Program-made: the position numbers and the translations under genes
NCBI GenBank assembly: GCA_023386265.1
Contig: JAEWKA010000008.1
Span: 124,001 to 188,000 of the forward strand
From: Bacillota bacterium
GTDB lineage: Bacteria > Bacillota > Clostridia > Oscillospirales > Oscillospiraceae
Reading direction: 5' to 3'
DNA length: 64,000 nt
Notes under the pieces: model-generated
What the model saw: the letters and a program-made list of their open reading frames with translations, nothing else
Databases searched by the model: none
What the model was told of the DNA's origin: nothing
In this document: positions 53,597 to 62,004 of the stretch, one piece after another
Position numbering within the stretch: the stretch's first letter is position 1
How the letters are laid out: each line of letters begins with the position of its first letter

Positions 53597-53698
53597 CGAG
53601 TCCCCTCCCTCTTATAAGAGAATTTCTAGCGTAAGAATAGCAGAAATTTTTACCACTATGCAGTTTCTTGCGGGAAACATACATAATATTGCACGAAA

Positions 53699-53744
53699 CG
53701 ACAAAAAGCACCATTTGCCCGAGGGCGAACGGTGCTTTTTGTCG
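53699..53744 (-). terminator. Terminator after the histidine kinase gene
   Basis: Perfect 14-bp arms CGACAAAAAGCACC/GGTGCTTTTTGTCG with an 18-base loop, just after the kinase stop codon. Confidence 0.7.
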
Positions 53745-53755
53745 TGATTGACTGG

Positions 53756-55015
53756 TTATAGTGGCAAAATGATTTGCGTAATGAATACATCATTTTCTTG
53801 CGCGAAACGGAGCATTCCCTTTTGCTTTTCTACGATGCGAAGCACACTTCTCGTTCCTGTGCCTCCATTTTCTTTCATGGAAATGGGCAAATTATTTTGA
53901 AATTCTACTTTGCCGTCTACGCTGTTTCGTAGCTCAATTTTAAGACTGTCTTCATCCGTATCTGCGACAAAGGAAATCATTGGTGCAGGAGACTGTGTTC
54001 GTTTGCAAGCTTCCAAAGCATTTTCCAGAATATTGGAAAGCATCGCACCTAGCTCAGCTGGCGAAATATTCAATTTGTCTGGAATAACTGCATTGAGTGC
54101 AAATGATATGCCGGCATCGGCCGCCTTTCGTTCATACAGGCCCAGAACGGCGTTTGCAATGGGGTTTTTGCAGTGCTGCGCAAGGCCGCTTTCGACAAGG
54201 CTTTCATCGTAGTACCGCAGGTACTCCAGTGCACCACCCACATCCCCACTTGAAAGATATTCGCACAAGATTCCATTGTGGTGACGCAAATCATGACGCG
54301 ACTGCTTTGCCATATTCAAAAAGTTTTCATAGGAGGAAATCTCCGAAGTGAGCAGCTCCTGATTCATTTTCACCTTTGTATTCTCTTCCGCCAATACCCT
54401 TTCCTTAATCAAGCTGCGGCAGGAGATAAAGACAGTTGTATATATGAGTAACATCGTGAACAACATGAGCATCAGAAGAGTCAAATCCTCCGTCAGCATG
54501 ACCTCTATATCGCTTGCTGTTACGATGAGATACAAGAAGTTTGCCAGTATCGCTATGGCCAGAGCAAGAAAGAGCTGCCATCGCTTTGCTACCTGCCTGT
54601 AAATTGGGTTAAGATATTTCTTGAACACGAAAATGATTACGCTGTAAAGAGCTATCCTCAGCAACAAATGCGTCAACGGTGTTGATGTGAAGGTATAGCT
54701 GATAATTACGACAAAAATAAACACATTGATAAACGTAATTATATTGAACAGCCATTTCATAAAGCCGCCCTGAAATAGCGGTTTGCAGGCAAGCCCTGTC
54801 ACGATCCATATCAAGGCACTGATTTTGGTAAACTGGGTCATGTCAATGGTGAAATACATCGCTATTGTAACGGCAGTTACCACCAGATAGACCCCGAAAA
54901 GAGCGAGGCGCATGGTTCGCTTATCGTATTTTGGCTCATCAAGGGAAAACAGGTGCAGGAGAATAAAAAAATTCGTGACAGCACCGCGGATGATATGAGT
55001 ATACAAAAGCTCCAT
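53756..55015 (-). CDS. AgrC-like GHKL sensor histidine kinase
   Basis: 419 residues: six or so membrane helices in the first 200 residues, a coiled linker, the phospho-acceptor region SRHDLRHHNGILCEYL, and a GHKL ATPase with N-box ILENALEACK and G-box NGGTGTRSVLRIVEKQKG. It is the sensor kind used for peptide or small signals in AgrC/ComD/VirS. The start is directly after the response regulator's TAA. No agrD/agrB peptide genes are adjacent, so its signal is unknown. Confidence 0.9.
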   Translation of the reverse strand: MELLYTHIIRGAVTNFFILLHLFSLDEPKYDKRTMRLALFGVYLVVTAVTIAMYFTIDMTQFTKISALIWIVTGLACKPLFQGGFMKWLFNIITFINVFIFVVIISYTFTSTPLTHLLLRIALYSVIIFVFKKYLNPIYRQVAKRWQLFLALAIAILANFLYLIVTASDIEVMLTEDLTLLMLMLFTMLLIYTTVFISCRSLIKERVLAEENTKVKMNQELLTSEISSYENFLNMAKQSRHDLRHHNGILCEYLSSGDVGGALEYLRYYDESLVESGLAQHCKNPIANAVLGLYERKAADAGISFALNAVIPDKLNISPAELGAMLSNILENALEACKRTQSPAPMISFVADTDEDSLKIELRNSVDGKVEFQNNLPISMKENGGTGTRSVLRIVEKQKGMLRFAQENDVFITQIILPL

Positions 55016-55753
55016 TTAGTGCTCCCCCTCATCGAATATGAAAGCAAAATACTGTTCCTTTATCTGTTTGAAGCTGCGCTTAACCAATGGTATCTGTACT
55101 CCGGATTTCAGTGTGATTTTATCAGGCTCGACGCTCCTGATGCTATTTTGATTAACAATATAGCCCTTATAGGGCGAGATGAACTGCTCCTTTGCATACT
55201 CCTTAAAAACGGACAGCAGTTCGGAAAGGGTCTGTCTTGTTTCGATTTGCTCACCGGTTTTCAAATGGATATTCTGAGAATGAGAAAAACTCTCCACGTA
55301 CATAATTTCGTTGAGGTCAACAAGTCTTGCCTCGCCACTTCGAAGCTTAAGTGTGATGTTTTTGACCATCGTGTTTTTATGCTTTTCAACTGCTCTGTCC
55401 ATCGCCTCATCAAACCGCTCTTGGGAAAACGGCTTGACGATATAGTGTGCCGCCTTTAAGGTAAAGGCTTCAATCGCAAAATCGGTGGAGGAGGTTACAA
55501 AAACAATTTCCAGACTTTCTTTCCTCTTCCTGATTTCCTTTGCTATCTCAGTGCCTAACATACCTGGCATACAAATATCTAACAACAAAACATCGTAGTT
55601 GCCGTTTTTGCTCCACTCTTCTAGGAATAAAAGCGGCGAATCGTAAAGAGCGATTTGCATCGATAGTTCGGGATACCGCTTCGAATAATTCTCCACCGCG
55701 GCCCGAATAATATTTAACTGCTCAGAATTGTCGTCACAAATTGCAACCCTAAT
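55016..55753 (-). CDS. LytTR response regulator (apparent ATT start)
   Basis: 245 codons before the stop. The receiver domain begins IRVAICDDNSEQ, with the acidic pair D7-D8, phospho-Asp59 (LLLDICMPGM), T in FVTSS and K in IVKPFS; the LytTR DNA-binding domain starts near 130 (RLVDLNEIMYVES ... FISPYKGYIVNQNSI). The ribosome site AAGGGGGG lies just ahead of ATT (55751-55753). The nearest conventional start, GTG at 55696, would remove the acidic pair. ATT initiation is therefore likely. With the kinase behind it, it is an AgrA-like pair, probably regulating the adhesin. Confidence 0.85.
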   Translation of the reverse strand: MRVAICDDNSEQLNIIRAAVENYSKRYPELSMQIALYDSPLLFLEEWSKNGNYDVLLLDICMPGMLGTEIAKEIRKRKESLEIVFVTSSTDFAIEAFTLKAAHYIVKPFSQERFDEAMDRAVEKHKNTMVKNITLKLRSGEARLVDLNEIMYVESFSHSQNIHLKTGEQIETRQTLSELLSVFKEYAKEQFISPYKGYIVNQNSIRSVEPDKITLKSGVQIPLVKRSFKQIKEQYFAFIFDEGEH

Positions 55754-55782
55754 AAAAAACGCCCCCCTTATATGTCTAATTA

Positions 55783-55811
55783 ATTATCATACAAAAAATT
55801 GCTTTCTGCAA
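55783..55811 (-). promoter_or_regulatory. Promoter of the LytTR two-component operon
   Basis: On the minus strand, TTGCAG, 17 bases, GATAAT; leader of about 20 bases up to the ATT start. Confidence 0.6.
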
Positions 55812-55954
55812 CAAATTATTTAACGAACAATGGAGATTTACATGGATCGTCGCATTAAATTAGATTTATTGTCAAGCACTTTTCTTTAATTAATGCCCAA
55901 TGTGCATCTTATTTTCTGAAATTCGAATTGTTGGATATACAGTAAAAGGCCAGC

Positions 55955-56063
55955 AATCCGTCCTTTTGGGAAATTGGCTAATTCAGTTGTTTCCAAGCCC
56001 TTGAAAAACGACTTGTTTCAAGGTTTCGGGCTAATACGTGGCTAATATGAGGTTCTAAAAAGA
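55955..56063. repeat. Direct repeat copy B flanking the SLH island
   Basis: Same orientation as copy A at 47139-47239; shares AATCCGTCCTTTT, ATTGGCTAATT, TTTCCAAGCCCTTGAAA, ACGACTTGTTTCAAGG and TCTAAAAAG. It has an extra ACGTGGCTAAT near its end. The rest of 55812-56160 has no gene. Confidence 0.75.
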
Positions 56064-56159
56064 CATAATAATCCAGGATATTATAAAGTGTACCCTATCT
56101 CAAGCACAAAATGGGTTTTCACAAATCAGACAGGTTGATGTTAGAAAGTGCAGTTTTTA

Positions 56160-56290
56160 CCCTTTGCCAATGGAATGTTCAAAGGATATTTGCCGGTTGC
56201 CAGATAGCGGTAGTATTAGGATGGAGCCAGTCTGGCAAGATTCCACTGGTAGCGCCCGTTGTTGTAATAGTCTGTCCAATCGGCAATTAC
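56160..56290 (-). pseudogene. IS3-family OrfB C-terminal remnant
   Basis: Reads VIADWTDYYNNGRYQWNLAR then LAPS, an in-frame TAA, then YYRYLATGKYP. DYYNNxRYQWxLxxLxPxEYYxYxxTGxYP is the usual C-terminus of one IS3-family transposase group. Only the end remains. Confidence 0.7.
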
Positions 56291-56361
56291 CTGTAATTCC
56301 ATTGTTAAGCCTTCTTTCTCTTAAATTTTGTAACAAAAAAGCGAAGCTCTTTGGCACCGCT

Positions 56362-57483
56362 TAAATTTCAGTTTTTGTTATTTTCTCAATCTCCGTACCT
56401 TCAACTCCACTGGCTGCGCCCACTCGGTGCCGTTTTTGAATTAGATAGTGAGGTAGTCGTCCATGACCTTGATGGTGTGGATGAGTTGGCGGACGAGGGT
56501 ATCGTTGTAGGTGTCGCTCTCAGCGGTATCCACTCGCAGAAATTCTGTGTACTCTTAGAGTTTTTTGCTGATGCTAGTCTTGGTGCTGTTATTTTCTTTG
56601 TACTGAACCACCTTTTCGTAAAGGTCCATGATTTCATCGTTCACTGCCTTGAGCCTTGTCTCGTTTTCCGTGACCGTGTTATTTGCGATGCTCTGACTCA
56701 TCAGCTCCATGGTATCTATTTTGAGCTTTTCCATACGGCTCTCAATTTCCTCAATATTGACCTCGCCACCGGCAGTCTGCCACATGGCCTTTTCAATGTG
56801 AGAGTTAAGGATTGGAATGAGGCTGTTACTGTCCATGATGCTTTCTCGGAGTGCATTTATAATGGTCTGTTTTAAACTTTCCTCATCCACAGTGACAGAG
56901 CCTTTGCAGTACTTTCTGCCATATTCCAAGCGGTTGATGCACCGCCACACTACCTGCTTGTCACCGTTACGCTTGCGCCAAGTGGTTCTGCGGTAGGGTG
57001 TTCCGCAGTGGCCGCAGATTAGGATATCGGTGAGAGCATAGGCGGAGCTATATTTGCCCTGCTCGGTGACGCTGTTTTGGGACACCTTCTTTTTGCTGTT
57101 TCGCCTTGCTCGTTCCTGCTGCGCATGCTGAAACACCTCTCGGCTGACGATACCCTCGTGATTGTTCTTGATGTAAACCTGCGGAAATTCGCCGTTGTTT
57201 TTTTCACCTTTTTCGTGATGGGATCGGTAACGATGCTTTTGGGGAATAGGATATCTCCGCAGTATTTTTCGTTTGTCAGTACAGACTGGACAATGCTGTT
57301 GCTCCAAGTGCTCTTTTCGGTTTTCGTAGAAACTTTGTTATCGTTCAGTTCTCTTGTAATTTGGGCATCGCTGTATCCCATAAGATAGCGGCGATATATT
57401 TGCTTGACCACCTCTGCTTGTTGGAGAATGATTTCGCACTCGCCGTCTGTGAGCTTTCGGAAGTCATACAATCTTTCTAACAA
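56362..57483 (-). pseudogene. Second serine recombinase, decayed
   Basis: Pieces of a large serine recombinase: recombinase domain from LYDFRKLTDGECEII to NEKYCGDILFPKS in one frame, then KNNGEFPQVYIKNNHEGIVSREVF, zinc ribbon ILICGHCGTPYRR and the coiled coil in another frame (shift near 57200), and further on VDTAESDTYNDTLVRQLI after an in-frame stop at 56555, with a second stop before FKNGTEWAQPVELKV. The catalytic N-terminus is absent. Four lesions make it non-functional. Different sequence from the remnant at 0.6-1.75 kb. Confidence 0.85.
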
Positions 57484-57497
57484 ATGTGGAAATGAAA

Positions 57498-57546
57498 AAA
57501 AGCGCCAGTTTCTATCGGCCTGACCACGGCCCGAAACTGACGCTTT
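57498..57546 (-). terminator. Strong terminator on the minus strand
   Basis: Stem of AAAGCGTCAGTTTC and GAAACTGGCGCTTT (one mismatch) with an inner GGCC pair, then TTTTTTT. It stands upstream of the decayed recombinase and must belong to a lost gene. Confidence 0.75.
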
Positions 57547-57550
57547 TGAA

Positions 57551-57949
57551 GCTCATATTTGGTTTTAAGCTTTGAGAATAAAAATAGCGGCCTATTTAAA
57601 ATCTTCTGCGTTTCAAATAGGGCGCCACCTAATTTGGATCTAAATCTTGGTTTGGTGTTAGTTCGAATCCCACAATAGCCCCAAATGCTAAAATGACATC
57701 TATGAAATTGCAGTAAAATTGAACGAGGTGAGCTCTAACTTTTTGGGAGAAAAAGTGGCTGTTTTTCCTTAAAACAGGCTAAAGAATAGATGTCATTGGC
57801 TATAAAAGTCGATGACATCTATTGTGACCATGAGTCTTGTGTATAGACCCTAATTTGGATACAAACGAAAAAGGGTGCATATTTCAGAAAGGGTGCATCC
57901 CCGGCATTGTGGCGAACCCCTAAGAGCGGATAGCGTAAATCGCGCCCTG
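57551..57949. other. Non-coding remnant region with repeats
   Basis: No ORF with a ribosome site. Contains CCTAATTTGGAT twice (about 57630 and 57849), a hairpin AGATGTCAT/ATGACATCT (about 57785-57820) and, at about 57660, GTTCGAATCCCACAATAGCC, which looks like the last bases of a tRNA and could be an old integration site; the rest of a tRNA is missing. Confidence 0.4.
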
Positions 57950-58300
57950 TTATACATAATTGCTTTTTTCTTGTTTATGCTGCATACCAGAAAGACGGCG
58001 TTGCTCTGCCAGTGTCATGCCAGTACGGACTTTCAGGCGCTCACTCTTGTAGTAACTTATGTACTCTTCAGCGAATATTTTGGCTTCTTCCAATATACGG
58101 ATGGCGCAATCATTCGCAACGACTAAGATTTGGTTGATTATTCTATTTACACGATTCGTGAGACACTCCTCCGGTTTGCTTTTTGCGCCTTTGATTAGGT
58201 GATTTTCACGGTACAATTTTCTGCAGTCTCGGTTATGGATTCTTCTTTTTATTCTATCTTTTAGGCGTTTCATGACTCTACTTTTAACGTAGCACTCCAC
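57950..58300 (-). pseudogene. IS3/IS150-type transposase C-terminal remnant
   Basis: A 116-codon frame whose end, EEAKIFAEEYISYYKSERL followed by KVRTGMTLAEQRR, matches the C-terminal YI-x-Y/F-Y-N-x-x-R pattern of IS3-family OrfB. The first half is basic and not recognisable, and the DDE residues are not seen. Different from the remnant at 56.2 kb. Likely a rearranged fragment rather than a gene. Confidence 0.55.
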
Positions 58301-58381
58301 ATTATTATATTTAAAAACAATAATGTAGTAATTTGTCGTCCGTTAGTAAACATTTGAGCTATACTTTTTCACTATAATAGT

Positions 58382-58510
58382 ATCACAGGGAAAATCCAGC
58401 TGGAATGGATCCGCCTGAAACGGAAAGGCACGCGTACGGCCGTATCGTCGCCTTCTTTCCCCGCCTTGATACCTGTACGCGCGGAATAATAAAGCCGTGG
58501 GGTTTTCCCC
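58382..58510 (+). promoter_or_regulatory. Structured leader of the 58536 gene
   Basis: Downstream of TATAAT (58373-58378). Consecutive stems: ATCCA/TGGAT, CCG/CGG, then a nested helix CGCGTAC (58431-58437) with GTACGCG (58475-58481) enclosing GTATC/GATAC, then CGTGGGG/CCCCACG just before AAAGGAG. The set looks like a folded cis-RNA; I cannot match it to a known riboswitch. Confidence 0.45.
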
Positions 58511-58535
58511 ACGAAAAAGAAAGGAGCCATGGAAA

Positions 58536-58955
58536 ATGAACGAGATCAAAATCGAATTAAGCATACTCTGGAAAGGAACGGAAAGCGGGATCTATGGGAA
58601 CATGAATATTCCGCTGTTCAGTGATGCCAGCATAGCTGTAGCATTTGAACGCGGATCGGACAACAGCAACGATTTCACCTATGTCGTAAGCCGCCATGCC
58701 GGAAAAATCAGCTCCGTTATCTACAGTCTAAGCGGTATTTTCTCAGATCGGCTCACCGATCACAACAAGTTTACGTTTTTCGGCAGACTGGCGGACTCGG
58801 CAAATAATTATATTGCAGAGTACGGTGACGAGATCGGCATCATCGGGGCTATAATCGACGAGGCCGAAAAGCTCGATCTGGAGTGGTCAAAAACAGGCCA
58901 TATTCTGCCCCGGCCTAAAGCTGTCGTTAATACAACGAAACCGCTCGTCACATGA
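58536..58955 (+). CDS. Hypothetical protein behind a structured leader
   Basis: 139 residues, ATG at 58536 after AAAGGAGCC (an ATG inside that site is less likely). Soluble, mixed alpha/beta: KIELSILWKGTESGIYG, then SYVVSRHAGK-like strands and a helical second half (IAEYGDEIGIIGAIIDEAEKLDLEW). No catalytic motif, signal or membrane segment visible. I do not recognise a family. GC content similar to housekeeping genes. Confidence 0.6.
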   Translation: MNEIKIELSILWKGTESGIYGNMNIPLFSDASIAVAFERGSDNSNDFTYVVSRHAGKISSVIYSLSGIFSDRLTDHNKFTFFGRLADSANNYIAEYGDEIGIIGAIIDEAEKLDLEWSKTGHILPRPKAVVNTTKPLVT

Positions 58956-59109
58956 AATATAGTTTTTAATCGATGCTAAAAAATAAGGTTATGCATAAAT
59001 AATAATATAAAATCCGAATTCAATAAACCCTAATCACTGAAACCGAACAGCGCTTTCTGTGTGTAGCAACAGGGAGTCAAATTTCTATGTTTAAAAGGAG
59101 AATTATTTT

Positions 59110-60474
59110 ATGGCCATGCGAAATTTAAGTGCGGACTGGAGAAATCACTACAAAGAACACCTCGTATCAATAGAAGAAGCAGCTAATAAAATCGTGCCTG
59201 GAGACGTTGTCTGGCTCGGACAGCCCGCGATGGTTCCATATGCCATGCTGGACGTCATGTATGCCAAAATGAACGATTATCATGACGTGACTTTTCTATG
59301 GAACGTTATGAACGTTCCTACAGATATGCTTTTCGATCATGATGTGAAAAAGCACTTCCGTCTGATCAGCTTTTTTGACCTACCGCTTGAGCGCATATCC
59401 GGCGATCAGCACGTTATGGAGTATCACAGCTGCGGTTATGATCAGATCGAAAAGAGTATTTTTCTATATGGATGCAATTCCAGCGCTACAAGGGTGTGTC
59501 CTCCCGACGAGGACGGCTGGTGCAACGTCGGCTGCTATGGCGTATCCACAAACGCCTGCACCAATCCTGATCCCAGGATCGAAAAGAAAATCGGTTTTAT
59601 TGACAGTACCGGCCAATATCCGGTTCCGGGTCCCAATGAGCAGAACTGCATACATATCACCGAATTTGATTACATCGTTGAAAGCGATTCGGAAATGATG
59701 GAAATCCCTGCACCCGAACCCTCTCCGATCGATAAAAAAATTGCATCATACATTTTGCCCTATATACATAACGCTGATAAAATCCAAATCGGCTACGGTG
59801 GGCTTGGAGAAGAAATTCTCAAAAATCTTGCCGATGCAGAAGGATCTTTTGAGGTGTTTTCAGAAGTTGCGTGCGACAGCATGCTGCCCCTGCTAGAGTC
59901 CGGCAAGATCACGAAAATTTTCGCCTCAAGCCCTGGGGCCTGTACGGAAAAGTTCTTCAAGTTCATTTCTGTCAATCCCAACGTCACACTTATTCCCAAG
60001 TCCATCTGCATTGAGCCGCTCGCCGTAATGGAACAGGAAAACATCGTTGCCATCAATGCCACCTTTATGGTTGACCTTCTGGGTCAGGCCTGCTCTGAAG
60101 CGCAAGGACTGAAGCCTTATACCGGCGCCGGCGGGTCCTTTGCATACCTCTACGGCGCGACGCGCGCAAAAGGCGGCCGCAGTTTTCTCTGCCTGCGTTC
60201 TACCTATGTTGACGGCTGCGGTGAAACAAAATCCAACATTGTTCCATGGCTGCCCGAGGGGAGCATCGTCACTACACCCAAGAACTATGTCATGTACGTC
60301 GTTTCCGAATGGGGACTCGCGGATATCTACCTAAGAACCATGAGAGACCGTATTAAAGCGCTTATAAAAATCGCGCATCCTGATTTCAGACAGTGGTTGA
60401 TGGATAAGATCCTCACCACTCCAATCGTCGAAGGGGAGGATTTCGAGGGCTATGATATGTTCGATAACCTTTGA
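59110..60474 (+). CDS. Acetyl-CoA hydrolase/transferase family CoA-transferase
   Basis: 454 residues behind AAAAGGAG. Cat1/AbfT-type fold: first domain with VPGDVVWLGQPAMVPYAML, second with GYGGLGEEILKNLAD, FSEVACDSMLPLLESGKIT, INATFMVDLLGQACSEAQG, GAGGSFAYLYGAT and IAHPDFRQWLMDKI. It moves CoA between acyl groups such as 4-hydroxybutyrate, butyrate or acetate. A conserved glutamate candidate is in FSEVACD; the usual NSALEVDLTGQ reads NATFMVDLLGQ here. The long first domain with WCNVGCYGVSTNACT is unusual. No fermentation partners are adjacent, so the substrate is open. Confidence 0.85.
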   Translation: MAMRNLSADWRNHYKEHLVSIEEAANKIVPGDVVWLGQPAMVPYAMLDVMYAKMNDYHDVTFLWNVMNVPTDMLFDHDVKKHFRLISFFDLPLERISGDQHVMEYHSCGYDQIEKSIFLYGCNSSATRVCPPDEDGWCNVGCYGVSTNACTNPDPRIEKKIGFIDSTGQYPVPGPNEQNCIHITEFDYIVESDSEMMEIPAPEPSPIDKKIASYILPYIHNADKIQIGYGGLGEEILKNLADAEGSFEVFSEVACDSMLPLLESGKITKIFASSPGACTEKFFKFISVNPNVTLIPKSICIEPLAVMEQENIVAINATFMVDLLGQACSEAQGLKPYTGAGGSFAYLYGATRAKGGRSFLCLRSTYVDGCGETKSNIVPWLPEGSIVTTPKNYVMYVVSEWGLADIYLRTMRDRIKALIKIAHPDFRQWLMDKILTTPIVEGEDFEGYDMFDNL

Positions 60475-60629
60475 TTTCTATTACTGCTCCCGGTAAGCTT
60501 ATGGACTAAAAAATGGGTGTTTATATTATCCTAAATATAGCATCCAACGGCTGTTATTCATTACATATTTACCAAAAGATGGTGTTGAATCCCGAAAAGT
60601 TTCAATTCCGATAAAATCGCCAGGGTTCG

Positions 60630-60944
60630 GATTGAATTTACGAGATCACCCCCGTGGTTGTGAACAAGGGGCGTGCGGCCAGAAAGTTCCTTGAGCTGAG
60701 CGGCTTGAGCGACGCTACCCTCTATGCCGCGGGCGACGGCGCCACAGACCTTGCCCTGCGGGAGTCGGCCAACTTCTTTTTTGCGCCGGAGATGGCACAG
60801 CCCTTTGTCAAAGAGCGCGCTGATTTCATTTTCCCCTCTCCATCGGATGGTGGGCTCGCCCTAGCGCTTAAAATGGCTATTAAGCCCTATAAAAAACGCA
60901 GCACCCCGGGACCGGCGGTCCGAAGGGGTGCTGAAACTTTATAA
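60630..60944 (+). pseudogene. HAD-family (Cof-type) phosphatase C-terminal remnant
   Basis: An open stretch reads YEITPVVVNKGRAARKFLELSGL, then AAGDGATDLALRESA, FFFAPEMA and ADFIFPSPSDGG. GDGxTDxxM-like motif IV and the KG lysine are of the HAD type, but motif I (DxDxT) and the whole first half are missing, and a TGA lies just upstream. The last 15 codons run through a terminator hairpin. A decayed gene on the edge of the ABC operon. Confidence 0.75.
60899..60933. terminator. Terminator between HAD remnant and ABC operon
   Basis: Arms CAGCACCCC/GGGGTGCTG with an inner GGACC/GGTCC pair. It lies just downstream of the last permease gene on the minus strand. Confidence 0.8.
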
Positions 60945-60978
60945 AAAAGTTCAATATCAGGCCACGAAATGTAGCCCG

Positions 60979-62004
60979 TCAGGCGGTGCGTTCAAGCTTT
61001 CTCATACGCATATTGACGCTGATGTAATTATAGATAACGACCAGCACAAGAACCAGGCCCCAGATGATCGAGCGGTAGAAGTTGCTAAGGTCGGGGAACA
61101 TGTTGAAACCGGAGGACAGCACCTGAAGGATCAGGATTGCTACGACGAGGCCGCTGACCTTTCCGAACCCGCCGTTGGGGTTGACCCCTCCCAGAACGCA
61201 GATTATGATGACCTGCATGACATAGGACACACCGTAGTCAGCACGGCCGGAATTGGCACGGCTGATAAGCAGAAGTCCCGACATGGCGGAGAGCATGCCG
61301 CTGATCATATAGGTCTTTAAGATAATTCTATCGTTATCGATACCTGAAAACTTAGCGGCGGTGGGGTTTGAGCCCATCATCCGGAGCTTCAGGCCGTAAG
61401 ACGTTCTTTGCAGGAGATAGCTGATTGCTATTGCGCAGACGGCAAAGACCAGAACCGTCACCGGCAGAAAGCCAAACAGAATCTTTGTTCCGACCGCGGA
61501 CACAAAGTTCGGCAGGCCGTTGACGCTCGAGCCCTTCGTGATGATCAGGGATGCGCCCATTATAAGGTCGGCGCCGCCGAGCGTCGCTACCATCGGTGGA
61601 ATGCCGAGTTTGCCAACGAAGTAGCCAATCAGTAGACCGCAGAGCGCGCCGACGGCCACCGCGATGACCATCGCAACAATCAGAAACAGCGCAGCTTGAA
61701 TGCCGGAAGCGTCGGTCGGGCAAAAGCGGATCAGGAACTGGAGGGCGACGATGCCAGAAAAGTTTGCCGTTGCCACGACGCTCAGGTCAATGCCACCGCT
61801 CATCATGGCAAGCATCATCGCAAGTGCCAGAATGCCGTATTCCGGAAAGAGAAAGGCCATTGAAACCATATATTTTTTTGTTAAAAAAATCCCCGGCTGC
61901 AGCAGCGACATAGCGGCAAAAGAGATGACGAAGATCACAAGCAGCCGCACCAGGTTTGAGTCTTTGGAGATATTATTGCTGAGTCTCTTATAGTTGTTTT
62001 TCAT
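60979..62004 (-). CDS. Sugar-type ABC transporter permease
   Basis: 341 residues, about ten membrane helices, of the BPD_transp_2 (RbsC/LsrD/YtfT) family: MMSGGIDLSVVATANFSGI, GLLIGYFVGKLGIPPMVATLGGADLIMGASL, ISGMLSAMSGLLLISRANSG and CVLGGVNPNGGFGKV are signature loops. It pairs with the upstream permease, whose stop overlaps this start by four bases, to form the heterodimeric channel. Substrate: a pentose, galactose-like sugar or AI-2-type molecule; not decidable here. Confidence 0.92.
   Translation of the reverse strand: MKNNYKRLSNNISKDSNLVRLLVIFVISFAAMSLLQPGIFLTKKYMVSMAFLFPEYGILALAMMLAMMSGGIDLSVVATANFSGIVALQFLIRFCPTDASGIQAALFLIVAMVIAVAVGALCGLLIGYFVGKLGIPPMVATLGGADLIMGASLIITKGSSVNGLPNFVSAVGTKILFGFLPVTVLVFAVCAIAISYLLQRTSYGLKLRMMGSNPTAAKFSGIDNDRIILKTYMISGMLSAMSGLLLISRANSGRADYGVSYVMQVIIICVLGGVNPNGGFGKVSGLVVAILILQVLSSGFNMFPDLSNFYRSIIWGLVLVLVVIYNYISVNMRMRKLERTA

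Noticed and set aside
57655..57685. tRNA gene suggested by GTTCGAATCCCACAATAGCCCCA
   Set aside because: The bases before the T-loop do not complement CCCAC and no cloverleaf can be built upstream.
60928..61320. 130-codon plus-strand ORF (histidine- and aspartate-rich)
   Set aside because: It is antisense to a clear ABC permease and its composition mirrors the hydrophobic codons of that gene.
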